Source of the DNA: CAVYGM01 sp963768025 | Lineage (GTDB): Bacteria > Bacteroidota > Bacteroidia > Cytophagales > Spirosomataceae | Length of the DNA stretch: 42,847 bases | Direction of reading: 5' to 3' | Assembly: GCA_963768025.1 (NCBI GenBank) | Contig: CAVYGM010000029.1 | Span: forward strand, 1 to 42,847 | Part shown: piece by piece, positions 17,889 to 27,362 of the stretch | How the letters are laid out: every line of letters starts with the position of its first letter | How positions within the stretch are numbered: position 1 is the first letter of the stretch | Notes under the pieces: generated by a model | Database searches by the model: none | Seen by the model: the letters and a program-made list of their open reading frames with translations, nothing else | What the model was told of the DNA's origin: nothing | Translations under genes and position numbers: made by a program

Positions 17889-18962
17889 ATGACAAAGACG
17901 TACAAAATAGCCGCGGTAAACGGAGATGGCATCGGGCATGAGATTGTGCCCATGGGCCTGGAAGTAATGCAGGCAGTGGCGGAGCAGTTTGGCTTTTCGC
18001 TGGACGTGACCCATTTTCCGTTTGGGGCAGGTTACTACCAGCAGCATGGCGATTTCATGCCCGCCGATGGGCTGGATACCCTCAAAAAGTTTGACGCCAT
18101 CTACTTCGGGGCCGTAGGTCTGCCGGCTGTGGACGATACCCTGCCCGCCAAGTTGTACACGTTCAAGGTACGTACGCATTTTAAACAGTATGTCAACTAC
18201 CGGCCCGTGAAACTGCTGGCGGGTATCGATAGCCCCCTGCGCAATAAATCCCAACGGGATATCGACTTCGTGGTGATCCGGGAAAACAACGAAGGGGAGT
18301 TTGTCCAGAATGGCAAGATCCTCTATCCCGACAGCCCCCACGGACTGGCTACCGATACCAGCGTATTTACCCGCAAAGGAATTGAGCAGATTGCCCACTA
18401 CTCCTTTCAGCTGGCCCGCAAGCGACGGGGCAAAGTGACTAATGTGACCAAATCCAATACCCTCATCAATACCCTGGCCTACTGGGACAAGGTAATTGCC
18501 GAGGTAGCTGAGCAATATTCCGATGTAACCTACTCTAAAATGTACGTGGATGCGGCCGCGGCCAACTTTGTGCTGCGGCCCGAAATCTTTGATGTGGTAC
18601 TGACCACCAACATGATTGGCGACATCCTGTCTGACCTGGGTGGTGCTATCATGGGCAGCCTGGGCTACGGCCCCAGCGGCAACATCAACCCCGAACGAGA
18701 GTTTCCGTCCATGTTCGAGCCGATCCACGGTTCGGCACCGGATATTGCCGGTAAGGGCATTGCCAACCCCATCGGGCAGATCTGGTCGGGGGCTCTGCTG
18801 CTGGAACATCTGGGTGAGCAGGAAGCGGCCGATGCTATCCTGAAAGCCATTAATGCCGCCACCGCGAGCGGGCTACGCACCGCTGACGTGGGCGGAAATG
18901 CCACCACCCGTGAAGTAGCCCAGGCGGTGATTGATGCTTTAAAGGTGTATGAAACTCATTGA
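17889..18962 (+). CDS. Tartrate/isopropylmalate-type beta-decarboxylating dehydrogenase
   Basis: 357 residues of the isocitrate/isopropylmalate dehydrogenase superfamily, closest in style to tartrate dehydrogenase/decarboxylase and D-malate dehydrogenase. Visible signatures: 'VNGDGIGHEIVPMGLEVMQA' at the start, substrate arginines in 'FKVRTHFKQYVNYRPVKLL' and 'VIRENNEGEF', catalytic Lys188 in 'VTKSNTL', and metal Asp residues Asp221, Asp245 and Asp249 in 'YVDAAAANFVL' and 'NMIGDILSDLGGAIMGSLGY'. The nucleotide region is 'PIHGSAPDIAGKGIANPIG'. The family oxidises a 2-hydroxy acid with NAD and usually decarboxylates it. Here it opens an operon with a cyclase-type hydrolase, a four-carbon acid sugar kinase and a transporter, so its substrate may be a four-carbon acid or its phosphate rather than an amino-acid precursor. 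The exact substrate is unproven. Confidence 0.9.
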   Translation: MTKTYKIAAVNGDGIGHEIVPMGLEVMQAVAEQFGFSLDVTHFPFGAGYYQQHGDFMPADGLDTLKKFDAIYFGAVGLPAVDDTLPAKLYTFKVRTHFKQYVNYRPVKLLAGIDSPLRNKSQRDIDFVVIRENNEGEFVQNGKILYPDSPHGLATDTSVFTRKGIEQIAHYSFQLARKRRGKVTNVTKSNTLINTLAYWDKVIAEVAEQYSDVTYSKMYVDAAAANFVLRPEIFDVVLTTNMIGDILSDLGGAIMGSLGYGPSGNINPEREFPSMFEPIHGSAPDIAGKGIANPIGQIWSGALLLEHLGEQEAADAILKAINAATASGLRTADVGGNATTREVAQAVIDALKVYETH

Positions 18963-19605
18963 TCTTACCCAAACCTACCAGCGTACTACTCCCGGCGTAA
19001 GCTGGGAATCGGCGCGGGAGTTGGATACAGACGGCTGGAACGCCTCCACGCTGCACTTGTACTCCCACGCGGGTACGCACGTGGATGCTCCCCGCCACTT
19101 CGGGGTCAGCGATGAGAGCATAGACCAGATGGGGCCCGAGCGACTGGTAGGCTGGGCCTGGGTGGTGCCCCTGCCCGATACCCAGCCCCACGAACTCTTA
19201 ACGGTGGCTCACCTGGGACCAATGGCCGAGAAAATTAGCCCCCAGGATAGCGTATTACTGCATACCGGCTGGTCACTGCGGAACGGCACTCCTGACTACC
19301 GCGACGCCCTGCCCCGCATCGGCGAAGAACTGGCCCGGTGGTTGGTCGCTCACGGGGTGAAAATGGTAGGTGTGGAGCCTCCCTCGGTGGCCGATGTGAA
19401 CAATCTGCCGGAGGTTACCCTGATCCACCAGATTCTGCTGGGGGGCAGCATTACCATCGTGGAAGGCTTGTGCAACTTGGATCAACTGAGTGAGGAGCAG
19501 GTGCTGCTCTTTGCCCTACCCATCAAATACGCCGGTGGCGATGGGGCACCGGCCCGAGTCGTGGCCGTAGAAGGCCTGAATCGGCAAAAAACAGTCCAAC
19601 ATTAA
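18949..19605 (+). CDS. Cyclase-family (KynB-like) metal-dependent hydrolase
   Basis: 218 residues. The metal-binding signature of the cyclase/arylformamidase family, H-x-G-T-H-x-D-x-P-x-H, is present as 'SHAGTHVDAPRHF' (His40, His44, Asp46, His50). Later parts also fit: 'DSVLLHTGWS', 'GVEPPSVADV', and the end 'YAGGDGAPARVVAVEG'. Family members hydrolyse amides or lactones with a metal; KynB acts on N-formylkynurenine. No other tryptophan-degradation genes are nearby, so a role on an acid-sugar lactone or related compound is more likely here. The start overlaps the dehydrogenase stop by 14 bases, indicating translational coupling. Confidence 0.88.
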   Translation: MKLIDLTQTYQRTTPGVSWESARELDTDGWNASTLHLYSHAGTHVDAPRHFGVSDESIDQMGPERLVGWAWVVPLPDTQPHELLTVAHLGPMAEKISPQDSVLLHTGWSLRNGTPDYRDALPRIGEELARWLVAHGVKMVGVEPPSVADVNNLPEVTLIHQILLGGSITIVEGLCNLDQLSEEQVLLFALPIKYAGGDGAPARVVAVEGLNRQKTVQH

Positions 19606-19665
19606 GTAGGTTTGCCCGTTGGTACATGCATACCAAATCTGGTGAAACCTCATATAGAAATTTTG

Positions 19666-21027
19666 ATGCGTACATTTTTAGAGAATACGGTCATCGTGGT
19701 GCTTGACGACGACCCTACCGGCACCCAGACCGTCCACGATGTGCCGGTGCTGACTACCTGGGAGGAGGAGACACTGGAAGGGATGTTTGAGGCGGGTACG
19801 CCACTCTTTTACATTCTGACCAATTCAAGGGCTTTTTCGGAGGAGGTGGCGGTAGCGATGAACGAAGAAATTGGCCAACGGCTCAAAAAACTGGGCGATA
19901 AATACCAGCGGAAGGTACTGCCCATCAGCCGGTCAGACTCCACCCTGCGGGGGCATTACCCGGCGGAGGTAGAGGCTCTGGGAAAAGGTTTTGGAGCCAT
20001 AAACCCGTTGATTTTTATTATTCCGGCTTTTATTGAAGGAGGCCGGGTCACTATTGACGGAGTGCACTACCTGGAACAGGAGGGGGTGCGGACGCCTGTC
20101 TCCGAGACGCCCTTTGCCAAAGATCCGGTATTTGGCTACGCAAATTCGGACCTTAGAGAATGGGTTGTAGAAAAATCGGGCAGGACGATTCGGCATGAGC
20201 AAATCCGGAAAATCGGACGTGTGGATCTGTCAGCAACCAAGCTGGATGAAACAGTAACCCGATTGGCTGATTCTGCAAATAAAGTAGTGGTAACGGATGC
20301 CGAAAACTACGACGATCTGGCGCAGATCGCGGATTTGATCCGTCGAATACAAGAGGTAGGACGCGACGTGATTATCCGGTCGGCGGCCTCTATCGTCAAA
20401 GCACTGGGCAACCTGGAAGCAGCCCCCCTGTTGCGGGCTCAGGATCTGCTGGATGCGCAGAACAAGCGGGGAGGGTTGGTGGTAGTGGGCTCTTTTGTAC
20501 CGCTCACCACCCGTCAGGTAAGCTGTCTGATGGACCGTATCTCATTGCCAGCTTACATTATCAACACAAAGCTGATAACGGCAAATCCCGAGGAATATAT
20601 AACTACCCTAGCCACCAAAATAAGGAAGCATATAGAATCCGGTGAAACCGTACTGATCTATACGCAGCGGAAATTACAAACGGGCACTAACCGCGAGGAA
20701 AATATTCAGATCGGAATGCAGTACTCGGACTTGCTGGTGAAGCTCGTTCAGCAGCTAGACGTTCCACCGGCTTTTGTCGTAGCCAAGGGCGGCATTACTT
20801 CCAGCGATATTGCCACCAAAGGACTGGGCATTAAGAAGGCAATGGTGAAAGGGCAGATTACCGCCGGGGTGTCAGTCTGGGAGCCGGGTGATGACAGCCG
20901 TCTCAGCGGATTTCCCTACGTGGTATTCCCCGGAAACGTTGGCAACGATCAAACCCTTTTTGAAGTAGTAAAGGCATTCATAGAAGCAAAAAAAGAAAAT
21001 GACTTCCAGTCAAGCGCTAATTCATAA
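19666..21027 (+). CDS. Four-carbon acid sugar kinase family protein (DUF1537 family)
   Basis: I use the ATG at 19666 (MRTFLENTVIVVLDDDPTGT), giving 453 residues; the longer frame starts at a TTG. The N-terminal motif 'LDDDPTGTQT' (13-22) is the hallmark of the acid-sugar kinase family. The C-terminal nucleotide-binding part carries 'AKGGITSSDIATKGLGIKKA', 'GVSVWEPGDD' and 'FPGNVGNDQTL'. Characterised members phosphorylate D-threonate, 2-oxo-tetronates and related four-carbon acids at O-4. The known partners are PdxA2 or the Otn/Ltn enzymes, none of which is in the window; instead a tartrate-dehydrogenase-type enzyme is two genes upstream. The MFS gene begins 9 bases after the stop codon. Confidence 0.92.
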   Translation: MRTFLENTVIVVLDDDPTGTQTVHDVPVLTTWEEETLEGMFEAGTPLFYILTNSRAFSEEVAVAMNEEIGQRLKKLGDKYQRKVLPISRSDSTLRGHYPAEVEALGKGFGAINPLIFIIPAFIEGGRVTIDGVHYLEQEGVRTPVSETPFAKDPVFGYANSDLREWVVEKSGRTIRHEQIRKIGRVDLSATKLDETVTRLADSANKVVVTDAENYDDLAQIADLIRRIQEVGRDVIIRSAASIVKALGNLEAAPLLRAQDLLDAQNKRGGLVVVGSFVPLTTRQVSCLMDRISLPAYIINTKLITANPEEYITTLATKIRKHIESGETVLIYTQRKLQTGTNREENIQIGMQYSDLLVKLVQQLDVPPAFVVAKGGITSSDIATKGLGIKKAMVKGQITAGVSVWEPGDDSRLSGFPYVVFPGNVGNDQTLFEVVKAFIEAKKENDFQSSANS

Positions 21028-21036
21028 TTCTATCTT

Positions 21037-22270
21037 GTGTTCCGCTATCTAATAGTTGTAGGTACCTTTTTGCTGGCTCTTTTGCTCTACGTCGACCGGG
21101 TGTGTATCTCGGTAGCCAAGACGCCCAATTGCTGGTGAACTGGAACTTACGATCAGGCAGATGGGATGGGTACTGGCGGCCTTTTCGCTGGGCTACGCCC
21201 TGCTGCAAACCCCCTCGGGCTACTGGGTAGACCGGCTGGGAGCCCGCAAAATGCTGACCGGCATTGTTTCCTTCTGGTCCTTGCTAACCGCCCTGACAGG
21301 GCTAAGCTGGAATTTTATTTCGCTGCTGACGGTGCGGTTTTTGTTCGGGGCGGGCGAAGCGGGCGCTTTTCCGGGCATTGCGCGGGCCACGTTTTCGTGG
21401 TTTCCGGTGCGGGAGCGGGGTCTCATTACGGGTATCAACTTCTCGGGCTCACGGTTGGGCGCCGCGCTGGCGTTGCCCTTTATCGCCATTCTGATTCAGG
21501 CCGTGGGCTGGCGTATGTCGTTTGCCGTACTGGGGGGAGTAGGGGTTTTGTGGGCGGCGGTGTGGTGGGCTCTATTCCGGGATCTTCCCGAAGACCATCC
21601 CCGGTTGTCAGTCAAAGAGAAGGTTCTAATTCTGACCCAACGGCAGGCGTCCGTGGTTGTGACATCAGACACCATCGGGTTACGCAGATTGCTAAGCTGG
21701 CGCCTTATCTGGCCGGTGATGGGTCAGTATTTCTGCTCCAATTTTACCTTCTTTTTTGCCCTCACCTGGTTGTATCCGCATTTGCAGCGTACCTATCAGC
21801 TGGAAGCCACCCAAGCCGGTTGGCTGGCATCGGTACCTTTACTGGCCGGGGCCGCGGGTAGCTGGCTATCGGGTGGTTGGATTGACCTGCTCTACCGCAA
21901 AGGGCACCAACGCTGGTCACGGATCATTCCGGCGGCGACCGGATTTACCCTAGCCGCGGGCGGGTTAGTGGGGAGCATCTACCAGCAGGAGGTTGTGGGG
22001 GCCGTAGTGTTTTTGTCGGTGGCCCTGCTGGGCGCTGATATGACGCTGCCACCCTCCTGGGCCCTGTGCGTGGATATTGGCAAGGCACAGTCGGGGCTGG
22101 TGTCCGGTACTATGAATATGGCGGGTAATCTGGGGGCTTTTCTGACCAGTCTGGCGTTTCCGTACCTGTTTGCGTGGAGTGGGAGCGTGACCCCCTTTTT
22201 TGTTACCGGCGCCCTGCTCAACGTGGCGGCGGTAATCATGTGGCTACGAATGCGGTGGAAAATTGAGTAG
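21037..22270 (+). pseudogene. MFS transporter, probable acid-sugar importer, frameshifted as read
   Basis: From a GTG at 21037 the first 30 residues read 'FRYLIVVGTFLLALLLYVDR', the usual first helix and 'DR' of anion:cation symporters. One extra base at about 21124-21128 breaks the frame; after it the protein continues 'IAGELELTIRQMGWVLAAFS' and 'LGYALLQTPSGYWVDRLGAR' to the stop at 22270. The repaired protein has about 410 residues and 12 membrane helices, with the loop motif 'GYWVDRLGARK' and 'FPGIARATFSWFPVRERG' typical of the ExuT/GudP-like acid-sugar family. It is the fourth gene of the sugar-acid operon, so it should bring the substrate across the inner membrane. Confidence 0.85.
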
Positions 22271-22605
22271 GTGGTTGGCGGTCGGCAGTCGACTTTCGTT
22301 TTAGAGATAATAATCTGGATAGGTAGTACAACAAAATTAACCCTCATAGAAATGTATTAGGACTTGAATTATGGATAATTTTTCTTCCCAGAAAGTCCTT
22401 CTCCTCGAAGGAGAAGGATTTAGGATGAGGTAAAAAAAGGCAGGAAATTATGTTTCATATAGTATTAATTTACTTATAGTCAGTACATTAATCCTAAATT
22501 TATTCATAATTCACATTAGTATGCCAAATGGGCAATCAAAATTATTGAAAAGATAAATCCTCATTTTTAATCAAAACCTTAACCGACCTATAACCTGAAT
22601 CCTTT
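22271..22605. other. Intergenic region of 335 bases
   Basis: It separates the sugar-acid operon from the hydrolase gene and contains the palindromic element at 22396-22430 followed by an AT-rich stretch (about 22440-22600) that is the likely promoter region of the hydrolase gene. No gene is visible. Confidence 0.5.
22396..22430. repeat. REP-like palindromic element
   Basis: TCCTTCTCCT (22396-22405) pairs perfectly with AGGAGAAGGA (22409-22418) around a 3-base loop and is followed by TTTAGGATGAGG. This layout (tight stem, then a GGATGAGG-like tail) resembles short dispersed intergenic palindromes found in many bacterial genomes. Only one copy is in the window, so repetition is unproven. Confidence 0.45.
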
Positions 22606-23683
22606 ATGAAAAAAATAGTACTAGCCCTGCTGTTCCTGAGTACCCTGGCGCAGGCCCAAAAACGAAAAACCGAAGTGTCCATCAAGGATGGGGATTTTTA
22701 CATCAACAACAAAATAACCCTGAAAGGCAAAACCTACGAGGGCATGAAGCTCGAAGGCTTATTGCCGAACTCGCGCATGGTGCAGGGTATCTACGACGAC
22801 CTGAATCCCGAAACCCGCGAAATGTGGAAGTACGCCGATACGGGAAAATGGGATGCCGACCGCAATACCAATGAATTCATCAAGGCCATGCCCGAGTGGA
22901 AAAAGCACGGCCTGTTGGCCTTTACGCTCAACTTGCAGGGAGGCAGTCCACAGGGATATTCCCAAAATCAGCCCTGGATCAATTCAGCGTTTAAAGCCGA
23001 TGGTTCACTGGATGAGGCTTTTATGAAACGGCTGGAAAGAATAATGGACAAGGCCGATCAACTGGGCATGGTAGTGATGCTGGGCTACTTCTACTTTGGG
23101 CAGGACGAGCGCCTGAAAGACGAAGCAGCGGTGGTGAATGCGCGTGAAAAATGCCACCAACTGGCTGTTGGACAAGAACTACCGGAATGTATTGGTGGAG
23201 GTAAACAACGAGAGCAATATCAAAAAATACGATCACGAGATTTTGAAAGAAAATCGAATTCATGAACTGATCAGCCTGGTGAAGTCCATGGATAGGAACG
23301 GTCGCCGCCTGCTGGTTTCGACCAGCTTTGGCGGGGGCTTTATTCCCGTGGATAATGTGCTGGCGGTGAATGATTTTGTGCTGGTACATGGCAATGGCGT
23401 GAAAGATCCCGCCCGGATCGAAGAGATGGTTCGTATCATCAAGGCTAAACCCAACTACAAAGGCGAGCCCATCGTGTTCAACGAAGACGACCATTTCGAT
23501 TTCGATAAGCCCTACAACAACTTCATTGCCGCTACCAAGGCCGGGGCTTCCTGGGGGTACTTCGACTACCGCATGAAAGACGAAGGCTTCGTGGAAGGGT
23601 ACCAGAGTATGCCCGCCGACTGGGGCATCAACAGCGAGCGTAAAAAAGGCTTTTTTGGTTTATTGAAAAAAATGACAAAGTAA
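22606..23683 (+). pseudogene. Secreted TIM-barrel glycoside hydrolase-like protein (clan GH-A style), frameshifted as read
   Basis: The first part has a signal peptide (MKKIVLALLFLSTLAQAQ) and then 'EFIKAMPEWKKHGLLAFTLN' and 'RIMDKADQLGMVVMLGYFYF', like the first strands of a GH5-type barrel. The frame breaks in a run of five A (23147-23151). Dropping one base gives 'NARENATNWLLDKNYRNVLV', then 'EVNNES', where the Asn-Glu pair fits the acid/base position of clan GH-A. 'GEPIVFNEDDHF' supplies a plausible nucleophile Glu. The protein ends at 23683, about 358 residues in all. I cannot name the family (GH5- or GH140-like are candidates). The next gene, a carbohydrate-binding protein, starts 6 bases later, so they are co-transcribed. 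Confidence 0.72.
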
Positions 23684-23689
23684 AAATCT

Positions 23690-24316
23690 ATGATCAAGAT
23701 ACTCCTGCCGGTGGTTGGCCTTTCCCTGTCAAGCCTGCTATGTGTAGCCCAGAAACCCAAAGATATGCCTCGTGGGGCAGTCTACCAGGAAGCCGAAAGT
23801 TTCCAGACCCAAGCCAGCGACGAGGTCCGGAAATGGGTGGTGGTGGACAAGGCGGATGATGCCGCTGCCCAGCAAGCCGGGGGCGCTGCCTACCTGCACT
23901 GCGTGCCCGATACCCGGGCCACGCGGGATGATAAAATGATGAAGGGGACTAATTTCTCGGATGTACCCGGACAGTTGGCCGTACTGACGTATCCGGTAAA
24001 ATTCAAAAAGCCGGGGCGCTACTACGTGTGGGTCAAGGCCTACTCCACGGGCTCGGAAGACAACGGCATACACGTGGGACTGAACGGTACCTGGCCCGAA
24101 AGCGGACAGCGGATGCAGTGGTGCGAGGGCAAAAAGAAATGGACGTGGTCGGGGAGTCAGCGGACGGTGGAAGTACACTGCGGGGTACCCCACCTGATTT
24201 ATCTGGACATCCCCAAAGCCGGAAAGCATGATATTCAGTTTTCGATGCGCGAGGATGGATTTCGAATGGATTCCTTTCTGCTCACCATGGATCGGGAGTA
24301 TAATCCTAATCAATAA
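23690..24316 (+). CDS. Secreted carbohydrate-binding protein, GH115 C-terminal-domain-like
   Basis: 208 residues with a signal peptide (about 1-21). The mature protein is one beta-sandwich: it opens with 'AVYQEAESFQTQASDEVRKW', where the Glu-Ala-Glu start is typical of CBM6/35-like modules and of the domain at the C-terminus of GH115 enzymes. It continues with 'FKKPGRYYVWVKAYSTGSED', 'WTWSGSQRTVEVHCGVPHLI' and 'EDGFRMDSFLLTMD', the usual last strand of this fold. No catalytic domain is attached, so it is a stand-alone binding protein, perhaps presenting substrate to the hydrolase encoded 6 bases upstream. The downstream oxidoreductase gene follows within 10 bases. Confidence 0.78.
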   Translation: MIKILLPVVGLSLSSLLCVAQKPKDMPRGAVYQEAESFQTQASDEVRKWVVVDKADDAAAQQAGGAAYLHCVPDTRATRDDKMMKGTNFSDVPGQLAVLTYPVKFKKPGRYYVWVKAYSTGSEDNGIHVGLNGTWPESGQRMQWCEGKKKWTWSGSQRTVEVHCGVPHLIYLDIPKAGKHDIQFSMREDGFRMDSFLLTMDREYNPNQ

Positions 24317-24325
24317 TTGCCTGAC

Positions 24326-25343
24326 ATGAAATTAAAAGGGATTCTGGTTGGTTGCGGATATTTCAGCCAGTTTCACGTTGAGGCCTGGCGGCGCATAGCC
24401 GAGGTAGAACTGGTGGCGATCTGTGATTCCGATGTAGAAAAAGCCAGTGTCGTTGCGAAAAAGTGGGGGCTTTCAGGACAAGTTTTTGCAACGCTGGAAG
24501 AGGCCCTGACCACCTTTCCCGAAGCTGATTTTGTGGACATAGCCACGCCTCCGGCTTCCCACCTGGAACTGGTGGATGTGGCCTCCGGCCACGGCAAAGC
24601 CATTATCTGCCAGAAGCCCCTGGCCCCCTCGCTGGATGAAGCCCGCGAGCTGGTAACCCTCGCCGAGGAGCGGGAGGTGCGGCTGATGGTCCATGAGAAT
24701 TTCCGGTTTCAGCCCTGGCACCGGGCTATCAAAGGGTTATTGGAAGAAGGTATTGTGGGGGATCAGTTGTACAGCCTCTACTGGCGGATGCGCATGGGCG
24801 ATGGCTGGCAGCACGACGCCTATTTGAGCCGTCAGCCCTATTTTCGTACCTACCCGCAATTGCTGATCTACGAAACCGGCGTGCATCTGATTGATGTAGT
24901 CCGTTTTTTGTCTGGTTCCGAAGTGAGCACCGTGTGGGCCGATCTGGTTCGTCGCAACTCCGAAATCAGGGGTGAAGACAGTGGGTTGGTGGTATTGGGC
25001 ATGGAAAACGGCTGCCGTGCTACGCTCGACATGAGCCGCTACAACGAAAGCCGCTCCCCCAATCCCCGCTATACCTTTGCCGATAGCCTGCTACTCGACC
25101 TCAACGGGGGGAGTATCGAGCTGACGGGTGATGGAAGTATTTGGGTCAAGCCCCTGGGGCAGGACGCCTATCTACATTCCTACGAGCACCACGAATCGTA
25201 ACTTTGCCGGCGACTGTGTGTACGCCTGTCAGCGACACTTTGTAGACTGTCTGTTGAATAAAGTACCCTTCGAAACTTCGGGACGCGACTACCTGCATAA
25301 TCTGGACGTGCAGGAGCGGATTTATGCCCAAAAAAATACCTGA
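24326..25343 (+). pseudogene. Gfo/Idh/MocA-family oxidoreductase, frameshifted near its C-terminus as read
   Basis: The start is the ATG at 24326 (MKLKGILVGCGYFSQFHVEA), which places the Rossmann motif GCG-Y-F at the very N-terminus. 'ADFVDIATPPASHLELVDVA' and 'ICQKPLAPSLDEARELV' follow; the usual EKP is QKP here, a known variant. The C-terminal domain has 'YWRMRMGDGWQHDAYLSRQP', 'LLIYETGVHLIDVVRFL' and 'ENGCRATLDMSRYN'. After residue 285 or so the frame breaks at CC (25189-25190). Removing one base gives 'YEHTNRNFAGDCVYACQRHF' and 'VDCLLNKVPFETSGRDYLHN', the family's normal ending, with a stop at 25341-25343. About 338 residues in all. It would oxidise or epimerise a sugar with NAD(P). Confidence 0.85.
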
Positions 25344-25367
25344 CAGGTCTTCGAAAACCTGTCAGGT
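25331..25367 (-). terminator. Terminator of the PUL 2 operon
   Basis: A perfect 11-bp inverted repeat (ACCTGACAGGT at 25338-25348, ACCTGTCAGGT at 25357-25367) lies between two converging genes. On the minus strand it is followed by ATTTTTTTGG, a proper U tract, 20 bases past the last heparinase gene. It overlaps the stop codon of the oxidoreductase on the other strand. Confidence 0.75.
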
Positions 25368-25387
25368 AGCGTCTGTCATTCTCTCAA

Positions 25388-27321
25388 CTAGTTTTTGCTG
25401 ATCACAAAGCTATGCTTGCCCTTCTGTGACAAATCCTTGTTGGTCAGCAAGATTCGCTGTACCCGATTACCACTCCACTTGGTTTTGAAGCTCCGGTACT
25501 CCATGCCCTCGGTAGAGGGGAAATCGCTGGAAGCACTCCATTTTTTGGGATCGTACTTTAATACAAACGACTGGCCTTTCGGGGTAGTCAGCTTCACTTG
25601 TCCGGGCGTAGCGGTATCTACGTCGGCGATGGTCATGAATACTTCCTGGATGGACGAAGGCTTCTGCTGCATGGCATAATCGTCCAGAATCTCCACCTGA
25701 TCTTTGGTCCGGTTCAGGGCTACCCGGCGCTTCCAGCTGGCCACACCCGCTTCGGCGGGATAGGCTTTGGCTATATTCATGTTCAGAGCCGCCTCTTTGT
25801 CGTTGATGGCACTGCTGGCTTCGGTAGCTTCAAATTCCCGACCGGCCTTTTGTCCTACACCGTTGATGATGGGCAGATTGTGGTAATTGGACTGCGTAAA
25901 CCACAGCTCGTAGCGCTGGGGCGAAAAAGTGCGGGCGGTGTAGTTGCCACGTCCGGCGTCGATGAATACCGGCTCACCTTTGGAGTAGAGGATAAAATCG
26001 CCCACGTCGTTGTGGTTGTGGCTCTCGGCATTGTGGCCCGCCGTGGGTAGCCAGGAAGAAATCCGTATCGTTATCCCGCGCCGTCAGTACCTGAATATCC
26101 GACAGCCAGGCATCCTGTACCTTATCGTACGAAGGCAAGGTATTGTCTATTTTCTTAATGGTCAACAAATTTTCAATGGATCGGAAGCGGTGAAAGCCCG
26201 TGACGGAGGTAGCCCGGTCGGGGAAACGACCCACCGCCCAGCGACCCATGTTCACCATGCGTGGGTCGTTCAGGGCGTTGCCAAAGCGGTGCAGCAGCAG
26301 GCCATCCGGAATCAGGGTGGGGTCGGCGTCGGCGAAGTTCACAAAGTAGTTGCCGTCGATATGTACCTTGTAAAAGTAAGTCCCCATGTTCTGGATGAGG
26401 GGGTGGTCGTAGAGGTTGACTTTGTTGTTCGTGGCTTCGCTGAGCAATTCCAGGCAATCGTATACGCTGGCCCCGGCGGCCGTCCAGTAGCAGGGGCCTT
26501 CGTCGCAGCCGCCGTCATCGCCCAGGCTATTCAGGTAGCGATCCATGTCGGTCATAGCGTTATGGGTCATAGATGGCCCGGCGGTTTTGATCTTTTTCCA
26601 GCATTAGGGTAGACGATATCCAATTGGACATAATCCAGGGATTCCAGTTATTGACAGGGCGGGTTGGACTGTTCCAGCCATATTTATCCCCATTAGTAAG
26701 CATGGGGGTGAACAGGCGTTCGTTAGTTTCATGATAGATACGCTTGCGCACCAGCGGGTTTATTTTGTCCAGCTTGTCGCCCACAAAGTAATCGGCCAAG
26801 CCCATGAGGGCGGCGGTTTCGGCGGCAAACAGGTCCACGACGGGGTTCTCCACATCGGGCAGACCCGTACCCGAAATATGGGCAGGTACCCCCCAGAAAC
26901 TCTCCTCGCAGATAGACCACACGCCGTTCAGGATGGCTTCGGTAAAGCGTCCTTTGTCTTCCATACTTTCGGCCAGAACCAACTCCATCAGCGCGTTGCG
27001 CTTGGCAAAGGAAATACCGCTATGCCGTTCGCGGTCGCCCGAGCGCTTGTAATCTAGGGACACCGAAGCCGAAATGGGCTCAAAGGTAAAGCTGAGTTGT
27101 GCCTCTCCGGCCTTTATAACCTTATCAATAACCGAATCGGGTACGGCGGCTTTCCACTCCACGGCTGTGCGGGGGTACGGTTTGTACTGATCGTAGGACA
27201 CCAGGGCCTGTTTTACCTGATCCTGCGAATATTTTTGGGCCAGGATGTTGCGGGGAGTTAGCTGGGCCTGCGCCAGTAAGCTGCACGTCAGGAGCAGGGT
27301 AAGTACTAGTAGCTTTTTCAT
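25388..27321 (-). pseudogene. Heparinase II/III-family protein, tandem paralog A, two frameshifts as read
   Basis: The start is the ATG at 27321 (MKKLLVLTLLLTCSLLAQAQ, a signal peptide). The gene reads in three frames, but comparison with the intact neighbour (27363-29291) shows the pieces form one protein of about 644 residues. The first break is at 26571: one extra base, then 'MTHNAMTDMDRYLNSLGDDG', matching the neighbour's 'MIHKSMLGLDLYLNGLGEDG'. The second is in CCC at 26037-26039; dropping one base gives 'GGHNAESHNHNDVGDF', identical to the neighbour. Conserved parts include 'GVWSICEESFWGVPAH', 'NNWNPWIMSNW' and the His-rich HNHND motif of heparinase II/III-type lyases. It is the last gene of PUL 2. 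Polysaccharide lyase activity on a uronic-acid glycan is likely. Confidence 0.88.
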
Positions 27322-27362
27322 GATAGTCAGGGGTAGAAGTAGGTAGTATTTTTTAAAATAAC

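Noticed and set aside
17811..18809. Minus-strand open frame of 332 residues opposite the dehydrogenase gene
   Set aside because: It lies entirely antisense to a well-conserved gene, starts without a family-like N-terminus and reads as the mirror of GC-rich codons.
18949..19605. Role of the cyclase-family gene in kynurenine (tryptophan) breakdown
   Set aside because: No kynureninase or tryptophan dioxygenase gene is nearby, and the gene is coupled to acid-sugar genes.
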